From Reticulitermes speratus (Eukaryota; Arthropoda; Insecta; Blattodea; Rhinotermitidae), in the NCBI GenBank assembly GCA_021186555.1, contig JAJKFL010000031.1, forward strand, positions 18,506,487 to 18,570,486: DNA of 64,000 nucleotides. The letters run 5' to 3'. This document shows, in pieces, positions 37,901-52,900 of this stretch. The translations under genes were made by a program, and so were the position numbers. The notes below the pieces were generated by a model that worked only from the letters and a program-made list of their open reading frames with translations, was not told the DNA's origin and ran no database searches. Numbering within the stretch: the first letter of the stretch is position 1; every line of letters begins with the position of its first letter.

Positions 37901-40900
37901 TGTGTGCCAACCTGTTGTGGCACAAATGCTCTCATTAATAAACGTAATACATCTTACTTACAGAATTAATTTTACATCAACAACAGAAGTTATTGTCGAC
38001 ATCAAGTTATTACATAAAATAAACAGGTTAAAGATATACTAGATTCACAGTGGTGGTGATGGTGTTTGGGTTAAGTTGGTGTGCATTAGAGTGCCCTCAC
38101 AGTGAGTTTTAATACTAATGCTATGCTTCATTACCTGCATGTTACTAAACAGAGCCACTGTAGTATAAGCAAAATATACAGCATCACATCCCAGAAGACA
38201 TTTTTCACAGTCACTGTTATGATAATAGAGACAAATGTACACTATGTTAAATTCATATATTTGGACATAAGGACATGAGCTGGGACACAAAATAAGTAAA
38301 TAAATAAATAAAGAAAAACCAAGCAAAATCAATTAATGATAACAATGTAACATACAAAGATTACTATCTTCAGGGATGCCTCTCTGAAGAAGGTTAACCT
38401 TTCGATGACTGGGTTCGTATGTAACTTCTATCGCATGGTTTATTTAGAACATACTATTTGAACAGAAAATGATAAAATTATGAAATAAAGAGAATTTTGT
38501 GGAAAATAAAACAGAGATTATGGAGCATGTCTTAAAATGCAGTAGATTTCCTTGTTGCCTAATACATAAAATGAATTTCTACGTGTGCTTTTTACATGTG
38601 TTCACACATGTGAATGTAGGTCATTTAAAGTTTAATAAGTGAGATCTGAGATTCTCATTGTGGTGACTACGACATATGGCTTCTTGAATGTGATGCAGTG
38701 TAGTCTGGCAGCTCCTTGCAAAGAGTTCAGAGGAATATGCTGCCTCCATATCCAGGTTAGAACAATAAGCGATGTGTGAAAAAAACAGCACAATATATGG
38801 GAAAACAGGAGCCATAAATTCAGATTATAAGCAACCTAACAGGTGACAATGGACCTAAAAGTGCGGTGAGGCCCACTGATGCCAGAACAGCAATGGAAGA
38901 AATTTATGCCTCTCCTCCTTTTACTTCCTCCAAAATGTCTGCACGGAACTACCATATTATAGATCACATCCTAGTAAGCACAGTCACAGTCACTGCCCCA
39001 AGAACAATAAAGCAAACTTAATAACCCCCTATGGGGTGGCTACTCCACTCAATATCTGCAGATCTCAAAATCCCTGAGTCAATGTTCCCTCTTTATTTTT
39101 GTGAAGATTTGAAATGGGGGCACATTTACATACAAGCAAAATACTAACCTCATAAAACTACATATGTCTACTTCAGAAATAGAGGGGGGTTCAAAATTGT
39201 ACAACTGACATTACAGAAGCCTTTATAAAGCGCAGTATACAACACCTGGCAAAAAGTCCTACCTGAACCTGCAATGGAGATGTCCCCTTTTCACAGCTAC
39301 TGGGCTGTCCTATGCTCTTGCTTGGCTGTAAAGAAGTCACCGACACCCCAGGGGTCTGCAACATGGGCTGCACAACTGACAGTTTGGGTAGTGTTTGGGT
39401 TGCCAACCCAACAGTTTGCTGAAGAACTCCATCTGATGGTGAAAAGTTAGTACCACACTGCACAGAAATGGATGACCTTGTGGTCACAGTGCTGGTTGTT
39501 GTAGTGGTTGTGGTGACACTACTGGATGGTGTAGGTTTCTGTTGTAAGTTGGCAGGGGTGAGTGGGATGATCTGATTACCAACCTGATGCTGGTACCGTA
39601 CAGGCATTTGAGTAGTTTGGTGTGGCACCTGTGTCAATCAAATCAAATGTCTCAATTACTACGGCACGCGTTTTAGAGTACAAAAATTCTCACCACCTAT
39701 ACAAATAGCACACATTTGCTAAAACACAAAAATGTTAAACCAACATTATAATACATATTTTACCTCTTTTGCATTGCAAAGGAATCCTATTCCTGAATAC
39801 TATCTGGGCTCAGACAATGGGAAGCCGTATCTCATGTTTACTAGAGAATATGGCTAAATCTGATTCACCTGTCTAGTTCAGGTAGTCAAACTCATGAACA
39901 TTTAGAAGCGAATTTTGTAATTTAAGCATGACAGGAAAGAATAACATGTATATACATACAAATGCAGCTTCCATAAATAATACAGAGATGCATACTGAGT
40001 GCTAACAGTTTAAAGAAACCACTTTTGCATCGTATCTTACCTTGCCAGTATACATCTAAAAGTACACAATTTTGATGCAATGTCCACTATCTTCCTTAAT
40101 GCTGATGAGCAAGGGAATTGACTTCAGGCATATCAGATGGTTAATTATGTAATTTTAACACAAACAATTATCAATTCCATTCTCCTGGAAGTTGTCCGCA
40201 GTAAACCCAGTAAGCTCAGAAATGACACATATAAGTACAAATAACTGAGAAGTAACACTGCACCTCTTTCAAAACAAAAATTGCCCAAATAATACCAAAA
40301 CAAAACACATGACCAACAAAGGCATGTAAGGTGAAATGACTATACTACACTTCCATTTTTCAGACAGTAAATTCTACTTGCCTCAGATGAGCAGGCAACT
40401 TTGTTTCTTAACTCCTGCCAATAAAACCATCCAATGTGAGCATGATCTAGCTATTCAGAATACCTAGCAAAATTATCACATAATTATTATAGAAGGTAGA
40501 GTGACAGATTCCCTAAGCTGTGAAAATGAACACAACACTTTGACGTCTTTCAAGATCCTGCAGTGCATAATTATGAGAAAACACTCAGCAACAACACCAA
40601 GTTTAATCTGACTCTGCACTGAATCTTGAACAGTATGTACATCACGCAACAGTAGTAATTATGTTGTAAGTCACATGTTTGTAGATTTTACTGCAAAATT
40701 AACAAAACACATACACAGTATCATGAAGGACAACCCAGGGCACAAATCATTAACAAGAAGATAAACCACAAGGTTTCAGTATAGACAAACAGAAACTGAA
40801 AATGTGAATGGTGCATAATTAATACATACTTGAACATAAATAAAAGGGAATATCTTAAAAAATTCTGTTGAAAATATCCACAGCAAGCAAATACCTGTCC

Positions 40901-43900
40901 CTCCATCTCTATTTTAAATTCAAAACTGGAATATGCTTTATGCATGGAAGAGTACATATCATATACTAATATAACTCTTCTAATATGAATAACTTACCAC
41001 CAGTTGCTGTCGAGGAGGTAGTTCAATTCCTGCATCGGGCTTTAGCTTTCCATCAACAGTTGATGGAAGGACATCAGGGTTCTAGATAAATGAACAAAAT
41101 GAAAAGAAAATAATGTGGGAGGAAAAATGTATGCATTTTCTGGAAGTCACATAAAGATAAAAATGACAAACTTCCAACAAAAGCAGGGGTTTGGAAACCA
41201 TGTAAGGAAATTTTATAAATTCTTTCCACGTTATCTACACATCATGATTCCTTGCTAGAGTAAAAAATTTGCAACACCAGAAGCATAATGCTTCCTTCAG
41301 GTGAAGGTTATGCAACCACAAATGAATACAATTTTATGAGTTTTAAGGTTTTTCATAGTGGTGTGAGTGAAGATTCTTGTCATCTGGTATGTGGTGATGC
41401 TGCCCTGCTGATGTTTCAAAGGAATGTGTTGTCTTTGAGTGTCAGTGGTCCATGAAGAATGCCAGAATGAGTTATGTAGTATGCACAGACCAGCACTGGC
41501 TAGATGGAAAAAGTGGGCAAACCAGTAGGGAGGTGTGGGAGGGGCCTGGGTGTACAAGTAGGCAAGGCCCCAAGAAAGGTCAGAATGAGAAGTGTAGTGG
41601 AGGGATGATCACTGACTGATGACCAATGGGGAGCTGCTTGGTTCAGAATGGCAGCCAAAATGGGTTATATAGTGGGGATATGTAGACAAGGTCTTACCAG
41701 GTAGCAGCTTTATGGAAGCAGTTCTGAACCCAACAGCTCCCCTGCTGGTCACAGGTCAGTGATCAGCCCTCTTCTGCACTTCAATCCTAGCCTCACTTAC
41801 TTGTACACCCATGTCCCTCCCACACTTCTTATTTGCTCATCCACCTTCTCTGTTCAGCCACTACTTGTCAGACCTAGCCTATACATCCCCACTACAAAAT
41901 CCAAGGGTGGCCGGGTGAGCATAATCAGTATAAGGACTTGCTATGGGCTGGTCAGCCTGGGGTTTGAGCCTCTGTGGAGACGAGATTTTCCACACCTGTC
42001 CAAACCAGCCCCGAGGACCATCCAGCCTCCTGTACAACAGATACTGGGGCTTTTTCCCCGAGGATAAAGCAGAAAGGGTGTAGTGCTGACCATCCACCTG
42101 CATCTAGTGCTGAGGTTAAAGAACGATTAGGGCTATACCTCCGCTCCCCCTTTATCCCTTCATGGCATGTTATAGGGAGACCTTTCCCTTTACAAACCCA
42201 TTCTGGCATTCTTTATGGACCACTGACCCTTGAAGGTGAAGGTGACATGTTCCTCTGAACATTTTCCATTAAAACATCTTCAGTCTGTTGGTAGTATTCT
42301 GAAATTCACTCACTTCAGCAATGCAAGTCTGGGCTTGGTTACACCATGTAGCAAGGGGCAGTCACCAGATATAGTAGTGGAGACATGAAGAAAGCTTATA
42401 CAGAGCACATGCCTTCTCTGTTCTACCACCAAACTGTGCCAGAACAAGTTTTGTCACTAGGACCCAATGTGTTTCATTTTCATGAATTTTTCATCATGTA
42501 GAACTAAATCTACTCCCAACTGTTAGAAGAAACATGTAAGCACTCAACAAACTGTGTTAATCTCAGTTACGTACTAACACTATGCAGGTTGTTAATGATG
42601 ATCAGAGTAAAATTTAAACTGCATTCCAGAAGGAAAATCTATGTTCCACCTGTTTACAAATTAAGGTGATGACCAACTGAAACCAGCATCAGCCAAGATT
42701 ATCACTTGAACAAATTGCAAAATCAATGGGTGTATATGCTACTTGGTGTCGACCTCGGTGGACTAGTGGTTAGCGTGCTCGCCACTGGACCCAAAGTTCG
42801 TGGGTTCAATCCCGACCGAGGTCGATGGATTTTTTAAGGGTGATAAAAATCCGGAGCACCACTTCCTTCGGAGAGGAAGTAAAGCTGTCGGTCCCATGTC
42901 GTAGATTTATGGCATGTAAAAGAACCTTACGGGCATGAATAAAAATGTTACGTAAGCTAAATTCAAAGCCTCCATTTCTCACCCAAGTCTCCTGACTGCC
43001 TGCCAGATGGCTCTGGCAGACACATCAGGATCGATAGAATAGTAGCGCGGCCAGTTGGCCAGTCACCAACTGCCACGAATGTACACGACTTAGTAACCTC
43101 GGAAAGAGGAGGCAAGAGGAGGCCCGAGCCCATATAGGGCTGTTGAGCCATGGTTATTATTATTATTATTATTATTATTATATGCTACTAGAGCGAAACA
43201 TTTGCACTGATGACAGATTTCTCCAGAAGTGTGCATGTTTTATGTTATGAACCCTACATTAAACACTCAAAAGACAAACATCAAATTTTGCAGTTTCCTA
43301 AAACATTTCATGCATTCTGTGTAACAAAATAAAAGAACCATTACTTTCATGCACATACAGTACCAATTTTACAGTAATGAAAATATGCAACATGAAAAGC
43401 AGAAAATCCACTACAAATTTCATTTGTTTTTATGGATAAGGTGAAGCATAAAACTGGGGGGGGGGACACACACAACAACGTATAGTCTGTGAATGCAAAA
43501 TTCAAGCTCTACTGCAAATCAGCAACTCTGTTATATGCCACACCTATATTTAAAAAATCCACATGGAAATGGATGCTACAAATGAATTACAGTAGAACCC
43601 GGATAAGAAGTCCCCGCATAAGAAGTCTTCCCCTGTAAGAAGTCTGATTTTTAAAGTCCCAGAATAAAATAAATACGGCATACGTTAATTTTTCCCGGAT
43701 ATGAAGCTTCCCGCTTATTAAGTTTTCCCACCTAAGAAGTCGAATCTCATGATACCAAAAGTATGATTTTTTATGAAATTTTACCCGTTTAATAAGTTTC
43801 GATATATACGACTATCGATATATGGTATGATGCGATCATGCGATCGATCTCTACCGAGGTGCTCCAAACAGCAACACGGTCACACGCTGGTTACGTCAAT

Positions 43901-46900
43901 TGAACCAATTGATGGGTGCTACTGCTGCCTACTGTGTATTACTATCCGCATACGTCTGTCTACTACTGAATCCTACACCCCAGAAAATTGTTGCAATTAC
44001 GGTAAGTTATGTGCATTACGTTGTCTGTTATTTTGCTGCTGGTGGTGTTTACGTTGTTTAATAAATGGAGTCATTAGCCTGTACGAGTTTTTTTTTTTGT
44101 ATTTTAATTGGTTACTTTTTCATTATATTTATCGTTATTGCAGTAATCATGACTCAGAAAGGAATAAAACACAAAGCCTTATCACTGAAAGAGATGTTGA
44201 TGGTGATTAGAGAAGTGGAATCAAAATCCTACCTTGACCTAGTGGAAGTGGCAAAGCAGCTGAACATGCCCGTAATCCTCTGGTCCCTTGAAAGACTTCT
44301 TAACAGGGTTCTACTGTATATTTATTCTCACTCAACAGTGAATATCTGCCAAGTACAACAGTATCTCATAAATATGTGTAAACACACACAATATATAACC
44401 TGCTTATATTTGAAATGTACATAAATCCAAAACTTACAGGCACCTATGTCCAGGGTGTGATTTAGAAGAAAGAATCATTTATTTATTTAATGCTTGTGGA
44501 GAATGAACACATTTTGTGTACCCACAGAAAATGTGACTGTTTAATTCTGAAGAAGAAAGTGTGTGAAATCATTAGACCAAAATACTGTTGACTCGTCAAA
44601 TGACGCAGCAAAGAGATTGTTTTACTAACCACAGGAAGCCCCATAGCATGCTGACCCGGAATAGTAGGGACAACTCTGCCAGTGAGCAGGATGCGTTGCT
44701 GCTCATCATACAATCTGTGCAATGCAGCCTGATCGACTGGAGTTAGAATCCTCTTTGAAGTGACAGAGTGGATCTGCATCTGCACTGCCTTCAAATGCTG
44801 CAAAAAATTCTGAATTACTTATTATAAAAATCAATTCTTCCTTAAAATGATGATTAATTCATAAATTAAAACGTCTTCCTGATTTGTGGTCATGTATATA
44901 TTCACATGAAATGCAAGATGTAGAACATTTAAGTGATGAGAAAATCTCTGTAATGACTGGAGCTCTAACTTTTCACCCTTAATTACTTTAAACTTATTGG
45001 ATGGAAAATAAAACAGTACTAGCAACAATAATTTTATACTTGCTTGACAAACAGAATATGGTGAATGGAATGTTTCTGTTACTATGTAATATTACTACAA
45101 ACAATGAGTTCTTTAATCATGTAACACGTACTGCTCACCTTCTGGTTCTGGGGGGTCAACTGAATGGTTTGCACCTTCTGCACAATGCTTTGCATTCCAA
45201 CTGCTGTGCTGCCTGAGACAGTGTTGCCTCCAGATGGAATTGGCACAAGATGTGGCACCAAACTGCTGTGGGATTGTGGCATGGACACTGTCTGTGATGC
45301 CACGCAATGATGCTGCATGCCAGGCTTACTTGAGGATGTTGTGAGAGGGTGGTGGCCACTACTTGTAGTAGCTACATCAACTGTCACAGTTTGAACACCA
45401 AGGTTTGCTGCCATCTTTGATACCACAGACTGAAGCGTTGCCATGGTTGTTGCTGTGGATGTTGCAGTGCTGCCGACCTGGCAGAGAATATTTGTTGGGG
45501 TGTTCTGCACAACTGAGCAGATGGAGGTCAAAGGTGGAACACAGTTTGTGTTACTTGTGTTACAGCTGACTGCAGACACTCGAAGAGATTGCTGTGTCAA
45601 AGTGAATGGTGGTGCAGTAACATGGAAGGAGGCATCATTCCCTGTTGTGCAAGTAATATGCTGTGTGCCTTGACAAACAGTGTTAGGCTTAGCAAAGTTC
45701 CTCTCTTGCACCGGACTCTTAACAGGCTCTGTCAGAGTGCCAGTACTATTGCACTGTCTGTTGACAATGATATTAGCAGAGCTCACCACAGGGAGGATCT
45801 TGGATGTGCGAGGTTGTTTTGGTTTCTTTTTCTTCACAGTGTGCATTGCTGTTGTACTGGGCTGAACAAGTTTGACAAGATTAGGATGTGTGTGTACAAT
45901 GCTATCTAGGAATGTGGTCTGGAAGCTGGTGGTGGTGGGGATACCAAGTGAGATGGTCTGTGTCTCTATTGACTGTTGGCTTTTTCTTGTGCCAGTGCTG
46001 GCAGAGGTGGCTGTTGTACTTTGGCTAACCACCGGCTGGTTAATAAGCCCAATCACTGCAGTGGTACCACAGCTAGCTGCACCTCCACTTGGAGGTGGTG
46101 AACCAATCGAAATACTTGAATTGTTGGAGTCTGAACTGCACCTCCGTACAGCACTTGCTGTTCCTGTACTTAACTGCTGCACAAGAACAGATGGTTGCTG
46201 AGGCAGCAACTTGGTGGCTGTGTTATTGGCAGCTGTCACAATCGATGGTTTATGCTGATTATTCATTGCAGAACTGAAACTCTCTGGATTCCCACCTATT
46301 AGAATTGTTCCTGTAGGAGTATTGAATGCAAGGCCCTGACCAATAGCCTTGCTTATGGCACTTGGAGTGAGATGGAGTTGAGGCATATTTATTATCCCTG
46401 GTGCTGCAGCATTCTGTGCTTGCTGAAGACACTGGATAAGCTGTGGTGCAGCTAAAACAGACATTCCACCTTGGTGTGCAATCAACAATTGTTCTCCTCC
46501 GAAATTACCACCCCTGATGTCATTACTGGGGCTGTCACAAGTGGTATAGTTCCTCCTGTTGTGGACACCAAACCCTGGATGTTAGAGAAAGGGTGCAGGC
46601 CTAGAAATGTGGGACCAGAATCTGCATTTGGTTTTGGTGTTGAAATGAATGGTACAGGATCATGCTGTTTTGGCCCAAGACTGATGTTTGGATGAATGAG
46701 CTCAGTTTGTGTAGTGGCTGAACTTTGCTTCTGGGTGGTGTCCTGAGGAGGTTTCAGTACCACGTCCTGCTGGCATGTATGCTGATGAGGAGACTTGGCC
46801 ATGAGGAGGTTGCTGGCATTTTCATGGCATGAAAGTATCAGGCCTGGAGAGGATGTGGGAGATGCTTTTTGGCATGTACTTGTGGACGAGTCCACTTTGT

Positions 46901-49900
46901 TACTCCCTGGCTGGACAAAGCCATCCCTGAAAATGGCACAACCCACTGCCCCCGCTGGAGACTTTGCTTGGATACCAAATGTTCCAGGAGTGGAGTTTGT
47001 CAGGTTGCCATCTAACTTACCAGCAATGGATGTAGTAATCTGTGACATACCAGAATTTGTCATTTCACCTGAGCAAAACGCATCTTTCAGATATCCAGAC
47101 TTGCCACCCTGTTGCTGAAGCATTGTAAATCTTTCCTGTGACTGTGGTTGCAAAGTACTGGTAGCAGTGCTGATGTGAGGACTGGGTGAAGTGAAGTTCG
47201 TGCCTCTAGTTGTTGAAGTGTTTGTGCTCGCAGATACCAGATGTGAGGGTAGCCCTGATGGTGATGTCTGCTAAAAAGTTACAAAAACCTGAAGGCTGGT
47301 TCCTATACAAGGCTACATGTCATAACTTAACTCAGATGTCAGTTAAAAAGATATGCTTTTGTCTTACTATAAATCATAGTTCCATTTTATGTTTTGTGTA
47401 AACCATTGTAACTCCACAGAGTACGACCCAGTTGAAAGTCACATTTTTTTTTTTTAATTTTTGATTTTTTTGCAACAGTTCCTGAGATATTAATATTAAC
47501 CTCTATCGTCCAGCCCTTAAATGACAATGTAGCTGCTTATGGCCAGAGTCATTTTTGTTTTAAATGCCCATGCCTGTACCTATGCTGGACAGTGCCGCCC
47601 CTTTTGGCTATAAGAGTCACACTGAAGGGGACATGAGTGTCCCGTCTGGCCGATAAGGGTTAATACAAGAGCCTGCATAAAAACCATTATTTGGCCAAAA
47701 AGAAATTTCACCCCATTCCATACTGTAAAGGTTAAACAGCATTCAACATTCCAAATAAGGATATATCAACTTTTAAATTTCACAGACACCTTCTGCCAGC
47801 TGGGTTGATTCCAACATATTTTAAAATACAAAGTGATGAAATATATAACAATCAATAAGAAACATTTAACTTTTTTTTTTTGCATACCTATGCTCCTCTA
47901 TGCAATATGCACTGACAGTGTCAGAGATATTCCAACCGGAGCTCACTGATTTAGAGCAGAGAAAAAAGTAATCCAAATTTCTGAACTCATCTCTTCCAAA
48001 ATCTTCAAACTTTACCCCCTAAAACAAATGTACCTCAGCTTTACAGCTATGCTACTGCAACTACAGCAGTGCTTGTAAGTACCTACTCTTGTGAGCAACT
48101 TTATCTTCAGAAATACAACACTTTAACCTTTCATGTATGTGCATACTTTATATCAACTGTTAAATGGAACTGGCAGTGGGATGAGCATATTCTTATACTG
48201 ATGACAACGGTGGTCACTCAGACAGAACATTTTTCACTCCTTTGTGGGGCTCAAGGCTTTAGGCAGACTCATGAATGCTTGGAGACGCATGTTCATGGTC
48301 CGGCATCAGTTACCAATTGTGTGTGGCTGTGCAGGAAGGGTATTTTTATTCACACTGACATTATTACACTATACATACATACATATATACATTCCATAGA
48401 TCCATAATATTGTCACAAGACAAGAGGATGTGGAATAAGTCATAACATACAAAATCATATAAAAATGTACATTGCAAATTCCTTTAAACATTCTATGTGC
48501 AGTCTTAGACGTCAGTATTATAGGTTAACAGTACTCATAAGAAATTCATCTACAGAGTAAAAGGAGTGTGCATTTAAGTATCTTCTTAGTGCTGCTTTAA
48601 ATTGTGCCTTTTCATTCTTAAGATTTTTGATATTACATGGTAAGCTATTGAAGATCCTGATACTAGAATAGAATGCACTTTTCTGAAAGCATGATAGGTT
48701 GGCAATTGGTCTATGTAGATGGTGCTTATTCCTTGTATTAATACTGTGTATTGATGAATTTGTTTGAAAGTTTTCTTGATTATCAATGAGGAAGTTCATT
48801 AATGAAAATAGATATTGGCATGGAACAGGCAAAATCTCTAGTTTTTTAAAGACTTCTGCATGAAGTTCTAGAATGTGCACCAACCACAATTCTGATGATT
48901 TTCTTTTGTAATGTAAATATCTTCCTGCTAGTGGACGAATTTCCCCCAAAAATTATTCCGTATTGTACAATAGAGTGAAAATATGCGAAATAAATTGACT
49001 TGAGAGTGTTAATGTTGCTGATGTGGAACATTGACCTAACTGCATAACATGCTCCACTTAATTTAGGTATCATTTGATCAATATGACCTTTCCAATTTAG
49101 GTGGTTATCAAGATGTAAGCCAAGAAATTTTGAATTTAGTTTTTCTTCTATGTACATATCTTTATAACCAATAGTCAATGAACATTGTGGTGAATTATTT
49201 GTTACAAATTTCATTATATTTGTTTTCTCTATATTTAGGACTAACTTGTTTGCTGAGAACCATTCAATCATACTGGAGAGAACTGAGTTTGATATCGTAC
49301 AAAAATCTTCAAAATTTCTGTTAGAGATTATGACACTAGTGTCATCAGCAAATAATATTGGTTCTGACAAGGAATTTATTCTCAGTGGAAGGTCATTGAT
49401 ATAAATTATGAACAATAAGGGCCCTAGAATGGACCCTTGGGGGACTCCATGTTTCATCGTACCCCAGTCAGAGGAAAATTTTCGAGTTGAACTAGGAGAT
49501 CTTATTTCGACTTTCTGTTGTCTGTTTGTTAAATAGGATCTGAACCAATCTGCCATTACTCCTTACTGTACTATCAGTAGAAATGTTTTTGTTTATTCAA
49601 GTTTCAGAGTGGCTATGGTGACCTGAATTTTTTTCTCTCTCCGTCTTACACACTCTTGTAAATGTTCTCAAGCAAAAGCAGATGCAGATTCGCATTTTGG
49701 AATTCTTACTAGAAATGTGAGTGAAAAATATACAGTCACATTCTTAATATAAATCAATGTTCACCTTTGGGTTTTGTATTTATGATATGAATTCTGTATA
49801 ACAAGAATCACTTTGGAATGTTCTCTACTATAACTGAAGATACGTGTACTTTGTTTTGTTGCATTTTGTCCAATAGATTCTGAGATATTAATCTTCTACA

Positions 49901-52900
49901 AAACTCTGCATAATTTTTAAAGAGCTCCAAATTAAACTTCATCTTCTAGAACTACTTAAGCAGGATTTAAATCCACTGCTAAAGGGATGAATTCAAGTGC
50001 AGAAACAAACCTTTGGCCACCTGAAGTGTGAATTTTAAGTTGCTCCCTCAACATCAGTGTACTAACCAAAGATGAGCAATGCCAGACTTCTCATTAATGG
50101 TGCACAGCAGACTATCTTGCATGCTAATTAGACGTGACATTACCGAATTCTACTACTACAACTTCATAATATTACAATAGTTACCTCATATTTGAAAATA
50201 GTGACTTCTGACATGAAGCAAGGGCACAGCATTACAATTTCAGAGATAAGGATTTATAATCACCTCCAACTAATCACTCCTCATTCTCAACAGCAACCAC
50301 ATTTACAAAATACAGTGTAGTTATTTTGCAGGAAGCATATCAGACCTAAGATCTCATATGTCTAAGAAAACTATACCTGTAGAAGCTGGGAAAGAACCAC
50401 ATGGTTGCTTGCACCACCTGTTGCAGCAGGAGCACTGCCACAACTTCCACTAGCAAGTAGAGCTGACAGTTGGTTTTGAGCAGTGGCAACGTTGTGCTGC
50501 TGCTGTCCAACTGTGGATGGAAGGTTCTGGAGAAGTATATTTGCTGTAGGTTGCTGCACATAAAGAAGATAACCACATACTTGAAGGTGGTGACATTTCA
50601 GAGGTCGAAGAGTGAAAGACTGGTCCCATTACACTACAGATGTCTTTGGTACCTCAGCAATTATGTGCTTGCAAGGATCATGAGACTGGAATTCAACCCT
50701 CAACCAAAAGTAAGCACAACTTTTCTGTAAAACCAAATACTGAGAAAAGCCCATCTTGCAACCATCATGTCCATGTGTGACTTAAGGCTTCCGCCGCGGC
50801 ATAAATGAGATCTGCATTCTTTTGGGATTTTACGCAGTGCAGGATGGTAGTGTCGTAGCGACGTTTCGGGATAACCTATCAGTCCCATCTTCAAGGGTCA
50901 AGCAGTCTGCTGCTTGACCCTTGAAGATGGGACTGATATGTTGACCTGAAATGTCGGTATGAAACTACCACTCTATGCTGCATAAAATCCCAAAAAAGCA
51001 CAGAGCTCATCAAGTCCATATCTGCGATTATTTTCAGAATCTTTCATTAGTCTCATAAAAATTCTGTAAAAATAATCCATAATTTTCTGTTAATTTGTAC
51101 TTAAAAATTTTTAAGTTCAGTGCTGTAAGTACTGACTATATGAACAGTCAGTCTGACAATACAGTAGAGACTCCCTATTACCCACATGCAGATTAATGGT
51201 GGAACTTTCAGAACCTTTTAGTTATTTATTATAGCTTCCTGTAAAGACCGTTGTGTTGTGTATTACATTGGGTTCAGTAATATGTATCAGTTATGCTTTA
51301 CAGTGTTTTGCAGTAGAGTGTACCTTCTTATCCAGTTACAACTTTCCATTTTATCATTTTACTGTTTGTCCCCCTGATGATCCATCAGGTCATATGCTGA
51401 AAAAAACTACCTGGACAAATTTTTATTCCATCAACTTCTTGCCCAATAAAATATCATATGATGTAGCTTTAATTCTTCAACGACAGAAGCATATTTCTGT
51501 TAGCAGAACCCAGAACTGTGAAGTATTCGTTTTCTTTACAATGTCAGCCTTTCTTTTTAAAAATCTACATTGCAACCAGTCAGAAATCATCATTTTGAAT
51601 GCAGAAGTCAAAATGATTTATTTACCTTGAATGACTCTCTTGCTAGCATTTCACAGCAAATCATACAGTGGTATTTCTTCTCAGTGAATAATTACTGAGG
51701 TAAAGACATGCTTAATAAACACTTCTTGACACGTCCTCTTTCATATCTCTTGCAATAGCCCCACCATATTCAGGTTACATAATAACATGCACAAGACAAA
51801 CATGGTGATGTTCATGCATGACCACACTGTCCGAGTAACCCACAAAATAGAAAAACATATCATTGCAGAAAGTCAGCTTTGTAAAAGAGCCAGACAAAAT
51901 ATTCAACAATAGGATCCCACTGTTGTAATCTGAAGCGGTGTTAAGATGAGTGGGATGCCTGGTAATTCAACCCCATACATATATAGTGTATGACTGATTC
52001 ACTACAGCCATATAATGTGTGTATCACAGCTTAAGCTTTAGCATACAGCTTTCTAAATGCCAGTTTTCTGCTGTGGTCGGACCACTATTCAATTCAAATG
52101 CGTACTGTGGGACAGGGCTTTCCAGTTTGGCCAAAAAAGGTTACATTTAATAGGACAATGTCCCATTCATCTGTTAAAGGTTAATTTGTGGGATAATATA
52201 AAACGGGAAGTCAGTACTGAGACTGCATTATTCTGCTTTGCTATGGGATCTGAATACTGACTGAACTTTCCTTCTCACAGCCACATAAATTTATCCATTA
52301 AAACAAATCCTTAAAATATGCAGCAAGCATGAATGACACTAACAAATCAGAAGTGCTTTCATGAATGCTACCATTCACTTCAAAATCTTTTGTCTTCCCA
52401 CCTCCTATTTAGAGACGTAAAGATGAATAATATACAAAACTACAACTTTAACTGTTGTTATGTTTGGGTGTTAACAATCAGTGCCTGATATTAAAGGAAG
52501 AACAAAGACAAGGATTTTGACACACTAGCGTTGAGGAGAATATTTGTACCTGAAAGGGAAAAGTATCAGGAGGCTGGAGAAAATTCCACGGTAAGGAGCT
52601 TCATAACAGTATTCTGCAGCATATGTTATTAGGGCGATAAAAAAAAATTGAGGATGAGATGGGTGGGGCATGTAGCATACATATAATAGATGGGAAATGC
52701 ATATAACATTTTGGTCACAAAACCTGATGGGAAGAGAGTATTTGGAAGAGCTAGGCAGAGATAAAAGGGCAATATTAAAATAGATTTTAAAGCAGTGGGG
52801 CAAAAATATGTGAGCTGGATTTGTTTCACTCAAGACAGGAGTTGGTGGTGGATCTGGTAACATGGTAATAAACACTTGGGTTCCATTCCTGAACCAAAGG

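Larger units (their letters stand above)
41082..44629 (-). other. BICRA intron loaded with SINEs and a Tigger derivative
   Basis: It holds SINE family 1 (41907-42195), SINE family 2 (42744-43178) and a deleted Tigger (43590-44316). A decayed dispersed repeat lies near 41340-41470. The rest has nothing recognisable. Confidence 0.7.
47268..50376 (-). other. BICRA intron with a MITE and a LINE fragment
   Basis: It contains a TTAA MITE (47496-47663) and a 5'-truncated LINE (about 48400-49565). The rest is AT-rich without signal. Confidence 0.65.

Noticed and set aside
42750-42826. A genuine tRNA gene
   Set aside because: The anticodon arm is poor and the unit continues into a long body with an (ATT)n tail and target duplication, so it is the head of a SINE.
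45443-46201. Several plus-strand open frames across the large BICRA exon
   Set aside because: They are antisense shadows of the Ser/Thr/Gln-rich coding exon, whose composition keeps the opposite strand open.
51253-51630. 125-codon open frame on the plus strand within a BICRA intron
   Set aside because: No homology that I recognise and no sign of coding structure.
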